From assembly GCA_017628675.1 (NCBI GenBank), contig JAGBYS010000154.1, forward strand, positions 1 through 10,443: a DNA stretch of 10,443 nt, read 5' to 3'. The notes under the pieces are model-generated. The model was given only the letters and a program-made list of their open reading frames with translations. It was not told where the DNA came from and searched no databases. The number at the start of each line of letters is the position of its first letter. Within the stretch, counting starts at the first letter, position 1. The stretch is from Tidjanibacter sp. (lineage in GTDB: Bacteria > Bacteroidota > Bacteroidia > Bacteroidales > Rikenellaceae). Shown here one piece after another: positions 1-7,089 of this stretch. A program made the translations under genes and the position numbers.

Positions 1-12
1 GGCATCGTGTTA

Positions 13-31
13 ATGTTGAGCGAGTCAACGT
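13..31. repeat. Inverted repeat (hairpin 1)
   Basis: GTTGA (15-19) and TCAAC (25-29) are perfect reverse complements around the five-base loop GCGAG. One G-T wobble and one A-T pair extend the stem to seven pairs. It is not followed by a T-run, so it does not look like an intrinsic terminator on the + strand. Confidence 0.5.
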
Positions 32-39
32 ATTCACAA

Positions 40-58
40 TAAACGAGCTTGTCGTTTA
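40..58. repeat. Inverted repeat (hairpin 2)
   Basis: TAAACGA (40-46) and TCGTTTA (52-58) form a perfect seven-pair stem around the five-base loop GCTTG. It lies eight bases after hairpin 1 and has the same stem and loop size. Two such hairpins side by side suggest a structured RNA or the end of an element, but chance is possible in AT-rich DNA. Confidence 0.5.
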
Positions 59-98
59 CAAGATAGTATACGAAAGAGTTAGCAAACAAGATTCTAGT

Positions 99-479
99 AT
101 GAATTGTTCCTCTTGTGTGATAATGGTAGACGACTCCATCGTGCGTGGTACCACCTCAAAACGCATCGTAAGACATCTGAAGGAGGCTGGTGCAACTGAG
201 GTGCACGTGAGAATTGCATCGCCTGCGATGACTCACCCCTGCTACTATGGCGTTGATACCTCCACCGAGGATGAACTCATCTCGGCACACAAGAGCGTAG
301 AGGAGGTAAGGGATTACATTGAGGCCGACTCGCTGGCTTTCCTCTCCACCGGCTCGCTTATGGCCTCGGGTTGCAGGAAGGAGATGTGTATGGCCTGCTT
401 CGACGGCAAGTACCCCACAGACCTCTACCTGGTAGACGAGGAGGCTTCGCGCTACAAACGATACGAAAAGATTAAGTAA
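99..479 (+). CDS. purF: Amidophosphoribosyltransferase, C-terminal part only
   Basis: PurF makes 5-phosphoribosylamine from PRPP and glutamine, the committed first step of purine synthesis. Only the end of the phosphoribosyltransferase domain is visible. It shows the PRPP-binding motif VIMVDDSIVRGTTS (residues 7-20 counted from the ATG at 99), then VRIASPA and HPCYYGVD. Cys48, Cys97 and Cys100 (the CMAC motif) match three of the four [4Fe-4S] ligands of B. subtilis-type PurF, so an iron-sulfur enzyme is likely. Full PurF proteins have about 470 residues or more, including an N-terminal glutaminase. The ATG at 99 is therefore probably not a genuine start, and the frame is open back to base 3. 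Homology starts near base 117; what lies before it is not PurF-like. The TAA stop is 36 bases before purM. The gene could be split by an element, truncated, or misassembled. Confidence 0.85.
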   Translation: MNCSSCVIMVDDSIVRGTTSKRIVRHLKEAGATEVHVRIASPAMTHPCYYGVDTSTEDELISAHKSVEEVRDYIEADSLAFLSTGSLMASGCRKEMCMACFDGKYPTDLYLVDEEASRYKRYEKIK

Positions 480-515
480 ATTAAACGGAATATATACCTA
501 TAATAAATTAGATAT

Positions 516-1541
516 ATGGCAAAAAGTTACGAGGCCTCGGGCGTAAACCTTGAGGCAGGATATGAGGTTGTTAGTCGCATCAAGAATCACGTTGCATCGA
601 CCACTCGCAAGGGTAGTATGGGCAATATCGGCTCCTTTGGCGGTATGTTCGACCTGGACTCGCTGGGCTATGAGCACCCCGTGTTGGTGAGTGGCACCGA
701 CGGTGTGGGTACAAAACTGAAGTTGGCCTTTGAGATGGACAAACACGACACCATCGGTATCGATGCAGTGGCTATGTGTGTGAACGATGTTCTGGCACAG
801 GGTGCCGAGCCTCTCATCTTCCTCGACTATGTGGCTGTGGGTAAGAACAACCCCGCCACCGTGGAGGCTATCGTTTCGGGTGTGGCAGAGGGTTGTCGCC
901 AGGCAGGCTGTGCGCTTGTGGGTGGCGAGACCGCCGAGATGCCCGGTATGTACTCCGAGGGTGAGTACGACATTGCAGGCTTCACGGTAGGTGCTGTGGA
1001 GAAGGCCAAACTCATCGACTGCTCGAAGGTTTCGGTGGGCGATGTGCTCGTTGGCGTAGCCTCGAGCGGTGTCCACTCCAATGGTTTCAGCCTCGTGAGG
1101 AAGATTGTGAGCGACAACAATCTTAAACTTGGCGAGAAATATGAGCTGACCGGCAATCAGACCCTTGGCGAGATGCTGCTTACCCCCACCAAGATCTACA
1201 TCAAACAGATGCACCGTGTGCTCGCAGAGGTTGATGTTCACGGCATTGCCCACATCACCGGTGGTGGTTTCGATGAGAATATTCCCCGCATCCTTGGCGA
1301 GGGCCAGGGCGTAGAGGTTAAGGAGGGCAGCTGGGAGATTCTTCCCGTCTTCCGTCTGCTGGAGCACTACGGTAAAGTGCCTCATAGGGAGATGTTCAAC
1401 ATCTTCAATATGGGTGTAGGTATGGTTTTGGCCGTTAAGGAGGCCGACGCCGAGAGGGTTATCGAGATCCTCACCGAGTGTGGCGAGAGAGCTTCGGTCA
1501 TCGGCCGCATCGTAGAGGGCGAGGGCGTTAAGATTTTGTAG
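516..1541 (+). CDS. purM: Phosphoribosylformylglycinamidine cyclo-ligase (AIR synthetase)
   Basis: PurM closes the imidazole ring, converting FGAM and ATP to AIR (step 5 of IMP synthesis) in the cytoplasm. The 341 residues match the classical enzyme of about 345. Visible motifs in order are DGVGTK (62-67), [11 protein letters not shown] (89-99), [11 protein letters not shown] (136-146), [12 protein letters not shown] (246-257) and [11 protein letters not shown] (293-303), which span the N-terminal dimer and C-terminal ATP-binding halves of the PurM fold. From memory, Bacteroides species carry a longer, very different PurM, so this short classical type is noteworthy if the host is Bacteroidota. 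No clear Shine-Dalgarno precedes the ATG; the leader is AT-rich. The gene ends in TAG eight bases before purN. If that TAG were read through, the frame would stop four codons later at a TGA overlapping the purN start. Confidence 0.97.
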   Translation: MAKSYEASGVNLEAGYEVVSRIKNHVASTTRKGSMGNIGSFGGMFDLDSLGYEHPVLVSGTDGVGTKLKLAFEMDKHDTIGIDAVAMCVNDVLAQGAEPLIFLDYVAVGKNNPATVEAIVSGVAEGCRQAGCALVGGETAEMPGMYSEGEYDIAGFTVGAVEKAKLIDCSKVSVGDVLVGVASSGVHSNGFSLVRKIVSDNNLKLGEKYELTGNQTLGEMLLTPTKIYIKQMHRVLAEVDVHGIAHITGGGFDENIPRILGEGQGVEVKEGSWEILPVFRLLEHYGKVPHREMFNIFNMGVGMVLAVKEADAERVIEILTECGERASVIGRIVEGEGVKIL

Positions 1542-1549
1542 CGAAGAGT

Positions 1550-2116
1550 ATGAGGCGACTTGCTGTATTTGCCAGTGGTAGCGGCTCCAACTTTGAGGCT
1601 ATTGCTGCCGGATGTAAGAGTGGTGCCATCCGCGATGCGGAGGTTGTGCTGTGTGTCTGCGACAAGGCGGGTGCTTATGTGCTCGAGAGGGCCGCACGCT
1701 ACGGTGTAGATATCCTTCAGTTCAACCCCAAGGAGTTTTCCTCCAAGCGCGACTTCGAGAGGATGATTGCCGACAGGATGGATGCTCTCAGGGTGGAACT
1801 CGTCTGTCTGGCGGGCTATATGCGCATTATTGGCGACGAACTGCTGGAGCGATATGGCGGCCGCATCGTGAATATTCACCCCGCACTGCTCCCCGCATTC
1901 AAGGGTGCGCACGCCATCAAGGACGCCTTTGAATATGGCGTCAAGGTCTATGGCGTTACCATCCACGAGGTTGATAACACACTCGATGGTGGTAGGATTA
2001 TCTCCCAGGTGGCAGTACCCTATGAGGGTGACGACATTGAGGCCCTGGAGGAGATGATTCACAAGGCCGAACACAAACTATATGTAGAAACAATTAATAG
2101 GATATTAGACAAATAA
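1550..2116 (+). CDS. purN: Phosphoribosylglycinamide formyltransferase (GAR transformylase)
   Basis: PurN transfers the formyl group of 10-formyl-THF to GAR, giving FGAR (step 3). The 188 residues are one compact formyltransferase domain, slightly shorter than the E. coli enzyme. FASGSGSNFEAI (7-18) is the phosphate-binding glycine loop. NIHPALLP (108-115) carries the catalytic Asn108 and His110, and Asp146 in NTLDGG completes the set. These correspond to N106, H108 and D144 of E. coli with a constant shift of two. Its cofactor is made by folD, about 2.8 kb downstream in the same operon. The stop overlaps the purH start (TAATG), which suggests translational coupling. Confidence 0.97.
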   Translation: MRRLAVFASGSGSNFEAIAAGCKSGAIRDAEVVLCVCDKAGAYVLERAARYGVDILQFNPKEFSSKRDFERMIADRMDALRVELVCLAGYMRIIGDELLERYGGRIVNIHPALLPAFKGAHAIKDAFEYGVKVYGVTIHEVDNTLDGGRIISQVAVPYEGDDIEALEEMIHKAEHKLYVETINRILDK

Positions 2117-3645
2117 TGAGAGCGTTAGTTAGCGTAAGCGATAAGACAGGTGTGGTGGAGTTTGCCACCGAGTTGAGCCGTCTGGGCTGGGAGATTATCT
2201 CCACAAGCGGCACCCTGGCAGCATTGAGAAATAGTGGCCTGAAGGTTACCAACATTAGCGATGTGACGGGCTTCCCCGAGATTTGCGAGGGCAGAGTTAA
2301 GACCCTGCACCCCAAGGTGCACGGCGGTCTGCTGGCTCGTCGTGACAAGGAGGACCATATGGCACAGTTGGCCGAGAATGGCATCGAAACAATCGATATG
2401 GTCTGCGTGAACCTCTACCCATTTGAGGCAACCATCGCCAAGGAGGGTGTAACTATGGAGGAGGCTGTGGAGAATATCGACATCGGTGGCCCCTCGATGT
2501 TGCGCTCGGCTGCGAAGAACTACGCCTCGGTGAGCGTGGTTTGCGACCCCAACGACTATGCTAAAGTGCTGGAGGAAATCAGGGCAGAGGGCAACACCAA
2601 GCCCGAGACCCGTCTTATGCTCTCCGCCAAGGCTTACACCCACACAGCTCTCTATGATAGCCACATTGCAACCTATATGCGCAAGGCAGCAGGTATGGAT
2701 GAGAAACTCTTCCTCTCTTTCGACGCTGTGCAGAGCCTTCGCTACGGCGAGAATCCCCATCAGAATGCTGCCTTCTACCGCTCGGGTGAGAAGGCAAGCT
2801 ACTCGGTGGCTCACGCAAAACAGCTGGGTGGCAAGGAGCTCTCCTACAACAATATTCAGGATGCAAACGCAGCCCTTCAGATTGTCAGGGAGTTTAGCGA
2901 GCCCTTTGCTGTGGGCCTGAAACATATGAACCCCTGTGGTGCAGGCATTGGTAAGGATATTGCCGAGGCTTGGCAGAGGGCATACGAGGCCGACAAGGTG
3001 AGCATCTACGGTGGTATCGTGGCAATCAACCGCCCCCTTACGGCCGAGGTTGCACAGATGATGAAACCCATATTTCTGGAGATTGTTATGGCACCCTCGT
3101 TTGAGCCCGAGGCTCTGGAGGTACTCTCGTCGAAGAAGAACCTCCGACTGCTGGAGGTCGAGATGGACGGAGTGAAGGCTCCCCAGAGGCAGTATGTGGG
3201 CGTGACGGGCGGTCTGCTGGTGCAGGACGCCGATGTGGATTGCCTGGATATTACCGAGCAGATGTGCGTTACGGAGCGCAGGCCCGAGGCCTCGGAGTTG
3301 GAGGATATGAACTTCGGCTGGAGGATTGTTAAGCACGTGAAGTCCAACGCTATTGTGGTTGTGAAGGATGGTAAAACTCTTGGTGTGGGCGCAGGTCAGA
3401 TGAACCGTGTGGGCTCGGCAGAGATTGCACTCAATCAGGCTAAGGCTGCAGGCGCTACCGAGGGTTTGGTGCTCGCATCGGACGGCTTTTTGCCCTTTGA
3501 TGATACCGTGGAGTTGGCCTCGAAGTATGGCGTTGTGGCCATCGTTCAGCCCGGTGGCAGCATCCGCGATGAGGATGCAATCAAGAAGGCAAATGAGAAA
3601 GGTATTGCAATGCTCTTTACGGGTATGCGCCACTTCAAACATTAA
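2116..3645 (+). CDS. purH: Bifunctional AICAR transformylase / IMP cyclohydrolase
   Basis: PurH performs the last two steps to IMP: formylation of AICAR by 10-formyl-THF, then ring closure of FAICAR. The 509 residues are close to the usual 510-530. The N-terminal cyclohydrolase domain (about 1-195) has the MGS-like fold, with SVSDKTG (6-12), STSGT (29-33), GRVKTLHPKVHGGLL (59-73) and DIGGPSMLRSAAKN (122-135). The C-terminal transformylase domain has SLRYGENPHQNAAFYR (207-222), then LKHMNPCGAG with the catalytic Lys269-His270 pair, and near the end ASDGFLPF and QPGGSIRDED. All key residues I can place are present. The ATG shares one base with the purN stop. The gene ends in TAA, 12 bases before purD. 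Confidence 0.98.
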   Translation: MRALVSVSDKTGVVEFATELSRLGWEIISTSGTLAALRNSGLKVTNISDVTGFPEICEGRVKTLHPKVHGGLLARRDKEDHMAQLAENGIETIDMVCVNLYPFEATIAKEGVTMEEAVENIDIGGPSMLRSAAKNYASVSVVCDPNDYAKVLEEIRAEGNTKPETRLMLSAKAYTHTALYDSHIATYMRKAAGMDEKLFLSFDAVQSLRYGENPHQNAAFYRSGEKASYSVAHAKQLGGKELSYNNIQDANAALQIVREFSEPFAVGLKHMNPCGAGIGKDIAEAWQRAYEADKVSIYGGIVAINRPLTAEVAQMMKPIFLEIVMAPSFEPEALEVLSSKKNLRLLEVEMDGVKAPQRQYVGVTGGLLVQDADVDCLDITEQMCVTERRPEASELEDMNFGWRIVKHVKSNAIVVVKDGKTLGVGAGQMNRVGSAEIALNQAKAAGATEGLVLASDGFLPFDDTVELASKYGVVAIVQPGGSIRDEDAIKKANEKGIAMLFTGMRHFKH

Positions 3646-3657
3646 TATGGTGTAGCT

Positions 3658-4911
3658 ATGAAGAGTAAGAGAGTATTAGTTGTGGGCAGCGGCGGTAGGT
3701 GTCACGCTATTGTGGATACCCTGGCCCGCTCGCCACAAGTAGAGAAGATATATTGCGCCCCCGGCAATGCGGGCATTGCGCGTCAGGCGGAGTGTGTAAA
3801 CATCGCTGTGGGCGACATCGAGGCTCTTGCAGCCTTTGCCAAGGAGCAGAAGATTGACCTTACGGTAGTGGGCCCTGAGGCAGCACTTGCTGTGGGCATT
3901 ACCGACAGGTTTCAGCAGGAGGGCTTGAGGATTTTTGGCCCCACCAAGGCCGCCGCTCAAATTGAGAGTAGCAAAGAGTTTGCAAAGCGACTGATGGCCA
4001 AATATGAGATCCCCACGGCCGGCTATGAGGCTTTTGAGGAGTTTGAGCCCGCCTGGGAGTATGTGAAGGGCCGTGCTCTGCCCGCAGTTATCAAGTACGA
4101 CGGCCTTGCTGCAGGCAAGGGCGTAGTTGTGGCAGAGAGCTACGAGGAAGCCGAGGAGGCTCTGAAAGATATGCTCCTCGACGAGAGCTTCGGCAAAGGT
4201 CGCGTTGTGGTGGAGGACTTCCTCGATGGTCCCGAGTTTTCGTTTATGTGCGTTGTGTCGGGCGAGAAGGTCTATCCTCTGGCTATGGCCCAGGACCACA
4301 AACGAGCCTACGATGGCGACAAGGGCCCCAATACGGGCGGTATGGGTGCATATAGCCCCGTTCCTTTTGTGACCGAGGAGGTTAGGGAGTTTGCTCTGGA
4401 GAGGATCATGAAGCCTACGGCTAAGGCTATGGTGGCTGAGGGCGTGCCCTTTGTGGGTGTTCTCTACGGTGGTCTGATTCTGACTACCGATGGCCCCAAG
4501 GTCATTGAGTTCAATGCTCGCTTTGGCGACCCCGAAACGGAGGTTGTGCTGCCACGCTTGGAGAGTGACATCTATAACCTCTTTGACGCAGCTATCGATG
4601 GCAGGGATTGTGCCACCGAGTGGAGCCAGGAGGCTATGCTGGGCGTTGTGCTTGCATCCAAAGGTTACCCCGGAAGCTACGGTAAGGGTGCCGAGATTAA
4701 GGGCTCGGAGAGCGTGGATGCAACAATCTATCATATGGGCACTGCCGAGCGCGAGGGCAAACTCGTGACTGCAGGTGGCCGTGTTATGATGGTGGTGGGT
4801 AGGGGAGCAGACCTTGCCGAGGCACGCGAGATGGCTCATAGGGCCATCGACCAGATTGAGTGCGAGGCCCTGTTCCACAGAAGGGACATTGGACATAAAG
4901 TGTTGAATTAA
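3658..4911 (+). CDS. purD: Phosphoribosylamine-glycine ligase (GAR synthetase)
   Basis: PurD joins glycine to phosphoribosylamine with ATP, making GAR (step 2). It uses the unstable product of PurF, the first gene here. The 417 residues are of family-typical length. The N-terminal domain (about 1-100) has the Gly-rich start VLVVGSGGR and CAPGNAGI (33-40). The ATP-grasp domain (about 103-320) has ESSKEFAK (103-110), YDGLAAGKGV (147-156), the QDHKRAYDG segment (212-220), GPNTGGMGAYSP (223-234) and the metal-binding EFNARFGDPE (284-293). A C-terminal domain ends in RRDIGHKVL. One oddity is that the near-invariant GGREHA motif reads GGRCHA, with Cys15 in place of Glu. This may be a lineage variant. 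The other motifs are intact, so activity is likely. The gene starts 12 bases after purH. Confidence 0.97.
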   Translation: MKSKRVLVVGSGGRCHAIVDTLARSPQVEKIYCAPGNAGIARQAECVNIAVGDIEALAAFAKEQKIDLTVVGPEAALAVGITDRFQQEGLRIFGPTKAAAQIESSKEFAKRLMAKYEIPTAGYEAFEEFEPAWEYVKGRALPAVIKYDGLAAGKGVVVAESYEEAEEALKDMLLDESFGKGRVVVEDFLDGPEFSFMCVVSGEKVYPLAMAQDHKRAYDGDKGPNTGGMGAYSPVPFVTEEVREFALERIMKPTAKAMVAEGVPFVGVLYGGLILTTDGPKVIEFNARFGDPETEVVLPRLESDIYNLFDAAIDGRDCATEWSQEAMLGVVLASKGYPGSYGKGAEIKGSESVDATIYHMGTAEREGKLVTAGGRVMMVVGRGADLAEAREMAHRAIDQIECEALFHRRDIGHKVLN

Positions 4912-4929
4912 ATTAATTGGTTCAAATAG

Positions 4930-5781
4930 ATGATTATTAGTGGCAAAGATTTGGCTGCCGAGCTGAAAAAGGAGATGGCGGCCGATGTCGTGAAATATAC
5001 CGCACAGTATGGCCGTGCGCCTCACCTTGTGGTGATTCTGGTGGGCAATGACCCCGCAAGCGTATCGTATGTTACGGGCAAGGCGAAGGACTCCCTGGAG
5101 GTGGGATTCAAAAACACCACCATCCGCAAGGATGAGAGCATCAGCGAGGATGAACTCGTAGCACTCATTGAGGAACTCAACGCAGACAAAGAGGTGGATG
5201 GCGTTCTTGTACAGCTCCCTCTTCCCAAGCACATTAGCGAGGATCGAATCATCGCAACCATCAGCAAGGAGAAAGATGTGGATGGCTTCCACCCACTGAA
5301 TGTGGCCGCTCTGTGGCAGAAGCAGGAGTGTGTGTTGCCCTGCACCCCCAAGGGTGTCATCAAACTGCTCCAGAGGGCCGGTGTGGAGATTGCCGGCAAG
5401 AGGGCAGTGGTTATCGGCAGGAGCAACATCGTGGGTCTGCCCGTATCGAAACTCCTTCTGGACCACAATGCAACGGTCACTATGTGCCACAGCCGCACCC
5501 AGAATCTTGCCGAGATTGCCCGCGAGGCCGATATCCTGGTTGTTGCCATTGGTAAGCCCAAGTTTGTGACTGCCGATATGGTGGGCGAGGGCGCTGCGGT
5601 AATCGATGTGGGTGTTAATCGCGATCCCGAGACGGGCAAGCTCTGTGGCGATGTGGATTTCGAGGCGTGCAAAGAGAAGGCCTCGGTCATCACCCCCGTT
5701 CCTGGTGGCTGTGGTCCTATGACCCGCTGCTGCCTTATGGAGAATACAATTGAGTGTTATCTAAATCAAATGAATAAATAG
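4930..5781 (+). CDS. folD: Bifunctional methylene-THF dehydrogenase / methenyl-THF cyclohydrolase
   Basis: FolD oxidises 5,10-methylene-THF with NADP(+) and hydrolyses the product to 10-formyl-THF, the one-carbon donor for PurN and PurH. Its place inside the purine operon fits that role. The 283 residues match the family. SYVTGKAK carries the catalytic Tyr47 and Lys51. Gln95 in VQLPLPKH and Asp118 in [10 protein letters not shown] match K54, Q98 and D121 of E. coli with a constant shift of three. PCTPKGV (137-143) and [11 protein letters not shown] (161-171) mark the dinucleotide-binding Rossmann domain, and VPGGCGPMT closes the C-terminal part. The usual PGGVGP reads PGGCGP (Cys261), a minor oddity. 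The gene begins 18 bases after purD and its TAG stop lies two bases before purB. Confidence 0.97.
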   Translation: MIISGKDLAAELKKEMAADVVKYTAQYGRAPHLVVILVGNDPASVSYVTGKAKDSLEVGFKNTTIRKDESISEDELVALIEELNADKEVDGVLVQLPLPKHISEDRIIATISKEKDVDGFHPLNVAALWQKQECVLPCTPKGVIKLLQRAGVEIAGKRAVVIGRSNIVGLPVSKLLLDHNATVTMCHSRTQNLAEIAREADILVVAIGKPKFVTADMVGEGAAVIDVGVNRDPETGKLCGDVDFEACKEKASVITPVPGGCGPMTRCCLMENTIECYLNQMNK

Positions 5782-5783
5782 TT

Positions 5784-6968
5784 ATGGTAGAGAGATATGG
5801 ACGCGAAGTGATGCGTCAGGTTTGGACCGAGGAAAACAAATTTAATGCCTATCTTAAGGTTGAGATTCTGGCAGCCGAGGCTTGGAGAGAGCTGGGCGTT
5901 GTGCCCGCCGAGGATGTTGAGAAACTCTGGGCAAAGGCCTCCTTTAGCATTGACCGCATCAAGGAGATCGAGCTTCAGACCCGCCACGACATCGTGGCCT
6001 TCACCCGCACGGTGAGCGAGTCGCTGGGCGAGGAGAGGAAGTGGGTACACTATGGTCTTACGAGTACCGATGTGGTGGATACCGCCAACGGCTACCTCTT
6101 CCTGCAGGCAAATAAGATTATCGAGGAGGACCTTATTAAGTATATGGAGGTGCTCAAGAAACAGGCTCAGAGGTTCAAATACACCCCCTGCATTGGTCGT
6201 ACTCACGGCATTCACGCCGACATCACCTCCTTTGGACTGAAGTGGGTGCTCTGGTATGAGGAGATGAGGCGCAATCTGGAGCGCTTCCGCACCGCTGCCC
6301 GCGGCGTAGAGGTGGGTAAGATTAGTGGCGCAGTGGGCAACTTCGCCAACATTCCTCCCTTTGTGCAGGACTATGTGTGCGAGAAACTCGGCATCGACAG
6401 CGCCAATATCTCCACCCAGGTTATTCAGCGCGACAGGCACGCCTACTATATGGCAACCCTCGCCGTGATTGGCGCCAGCCTCGAGCAGATGGCTCTCGAG
6501 ATCCGCAACCTCCAGCGCACCGAGGTGCACGAGGTGGAGGAGGCCTTCGGTAAGGGTCAGAAGGGCTCGAGCGCTATGCCTCACAAACGCAACCCCATCA
6601 GTAGCGAGAATATCTGCGGCTGTGCAAGGGTGCTGAGGGGCTATATGGTCACCGCCTACGACAATGTGGCTCTCTGGCACGAGAGGGATATCTCCCACTC
6701 GGCAACCGAGCGTATCATTATGCCCGACGCTACCATCCTGCTGGACTATATGCTCAACCGTATGATGGGTATCCTGGAGAATCTGGTGGTATTTGAGGAG
6801 CAGATGAAGGCCAACATCTACCGCACCAATGGCGTAATCTTTGCTCAGAGGGTTATGAACGCATTGATTGACAAAGGTTTTGCCAGGGAGAAGGCATACG
6901 ATACCGTTCAGCCCGTGGCAATGAGGGCTATGGCCGAGGGCGCTTCCTACCAGGAACTCCTGAAGTAG
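5784..6968 (+). CDS. purB: Adenylosuccinate lyase, cut short by an in-frame amber codon
   Basis: PurB releases fumarate from SAICAR (step 8 to IMP) and from adenylosuccinate (last step to AMP). It belongs to the fumarase/aspartase superfamily and works as a homotetramer. The 394 residues up to the first TAG show His68, His89 and His141 at the same numbers as in the B. subtilis enzyme. They also show [11 protein letters not shown] (91-101), GRTHGIHA (138-145) and the signature [11 protein letters not shown] (261-271) with catalytic Ser262. The family length is about 430, and the missing 37 residues are encoded in frame after the stop (6969-7082). The product as read would lose much of C-terminal helical domain 3, while all listed active-site residues remain. 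It may be a nonsense mutant, a readthrough gene or a sequencing error. It starts two bases after folD. Confidence 0.93.
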   Translation: MVERYGREVMRQVWTEENKFNAYLKVEILAAEAWRELGVVPAEDVEKLWAKASFSIDRIKEIELQTRHDIVAFTRTVSESLGEERKWVHYGLTSTDVVDTANGYLFLQANKIIEEDLIKYMEVLKKQAQRFKYTPCIGRTHGIHADITSFGLKWVLWYEEMRRNLERFRTAARGVEVGKISGAVGNFANIPPFVQDYVCEKLGIDSANISTQVIQRDRHAYYMATLAVIGASLEQMALEIRNLQRTEVHEVEEAFGKGQKGSSAMPHKRNPISSENICGCARVLRGYMVTAYDNVALWHERDISHSATERIIMPDATILLDYMLNRMMGILENLVVFEEQMKANIYRTNGVIFAQRVMNALIDKGFAREKAYDTVQPVAMRAMAEGASYQELLK

Positions 6969-7082
6969 GAGCCTACCGTGAACGCTACTCTCACCGAGGA
7001 GGAGCTCGCATCGTGCTTCACGCTGGAGTACTATATGAAGAACGTAGATTATATTTTCAAACGCAATAAAATAGAGGAGTAG
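6969..7082 (+). pseudogene. purB: Detached in-frame C-terminus of adenylosuccinate lyase
   Basis: In the same frame as purB, 37 sense codons follow the amber codon at 6966-6968 and end at a second TAG (7080-7082). The peptide contains LTEEEL, a CF pair and then YYMKNVDYIFKR, which is the normal end of B. subtilis-type PurB. Reading through the amber gives 432 residues, the expected family length. It also leaves only seven bases before purA, in line with the tight spacing elsewhere in the operon; with the first TAG the gap would be 121 bases. The C-terminal pattern is well kept, so the stop is either recent, read through, or an error in the sequence. Confidence 0.85.
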
Positions 7083-7089
7083 AAGAGAG

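Larger units (their letters stand above)
1..116. other. AT-rich segment of unknown origin upstream of the PurF homology
   Basis: This stretch has about 37% GC by hand count of bases 1-110, clearly lower than the coding sequence that follows. None of its six frames gives the PurF residues expected just before the PRPP-binding loop. On the + strand the frame shared with purF is open from base 3, and on the - strand the codon-mirrored frame is also open; neither product is recognisable. The segment holds two compact hairpins (13-31 and 40-58). It could be the end of an intervening element, a rearrangement junction or an assembly chimera. The sequence alone does not decide. Confidence 0.5.

Noticed and set aside
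41..115. Group II intron 3' end before the purF homology
   Set aside because: A GAGC and a GAAA occur, but they do not form the 34-base domain V stem with its paired ends, and no bulged-A domain VI is evident.
480..515. Promoter or terminator between purF and purM
   Set aside because: The 36 bases are AT-rich but hold no TAnnTTTG box with an upstream TTG, no stable hairpin and no T-run.
2125..3642. A 505-codon antisense open frame across purH
   Set aside because: Same cause as above: it is the complement of purH codons, rich in His, Leu and Cys, with no recognisable domain and no leader of its own.
3676..5490. A 604-codon antisense open frame across purD and folD
   Set aside because: It mirrors the codon phase of two certain genes. 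It stays open because the sense genes rarely use CTA, TTA and TCA codons. The product shows no family motifs and would span two unrelated genes.
1539..7082. Possible reassignment of UAG as a sense codon in this genome
   Set aside because: UAG ends purM, folD and the full-length purB at the expected places, and only one internal UAG is seen in the whole window. A local event in purB is more likely.
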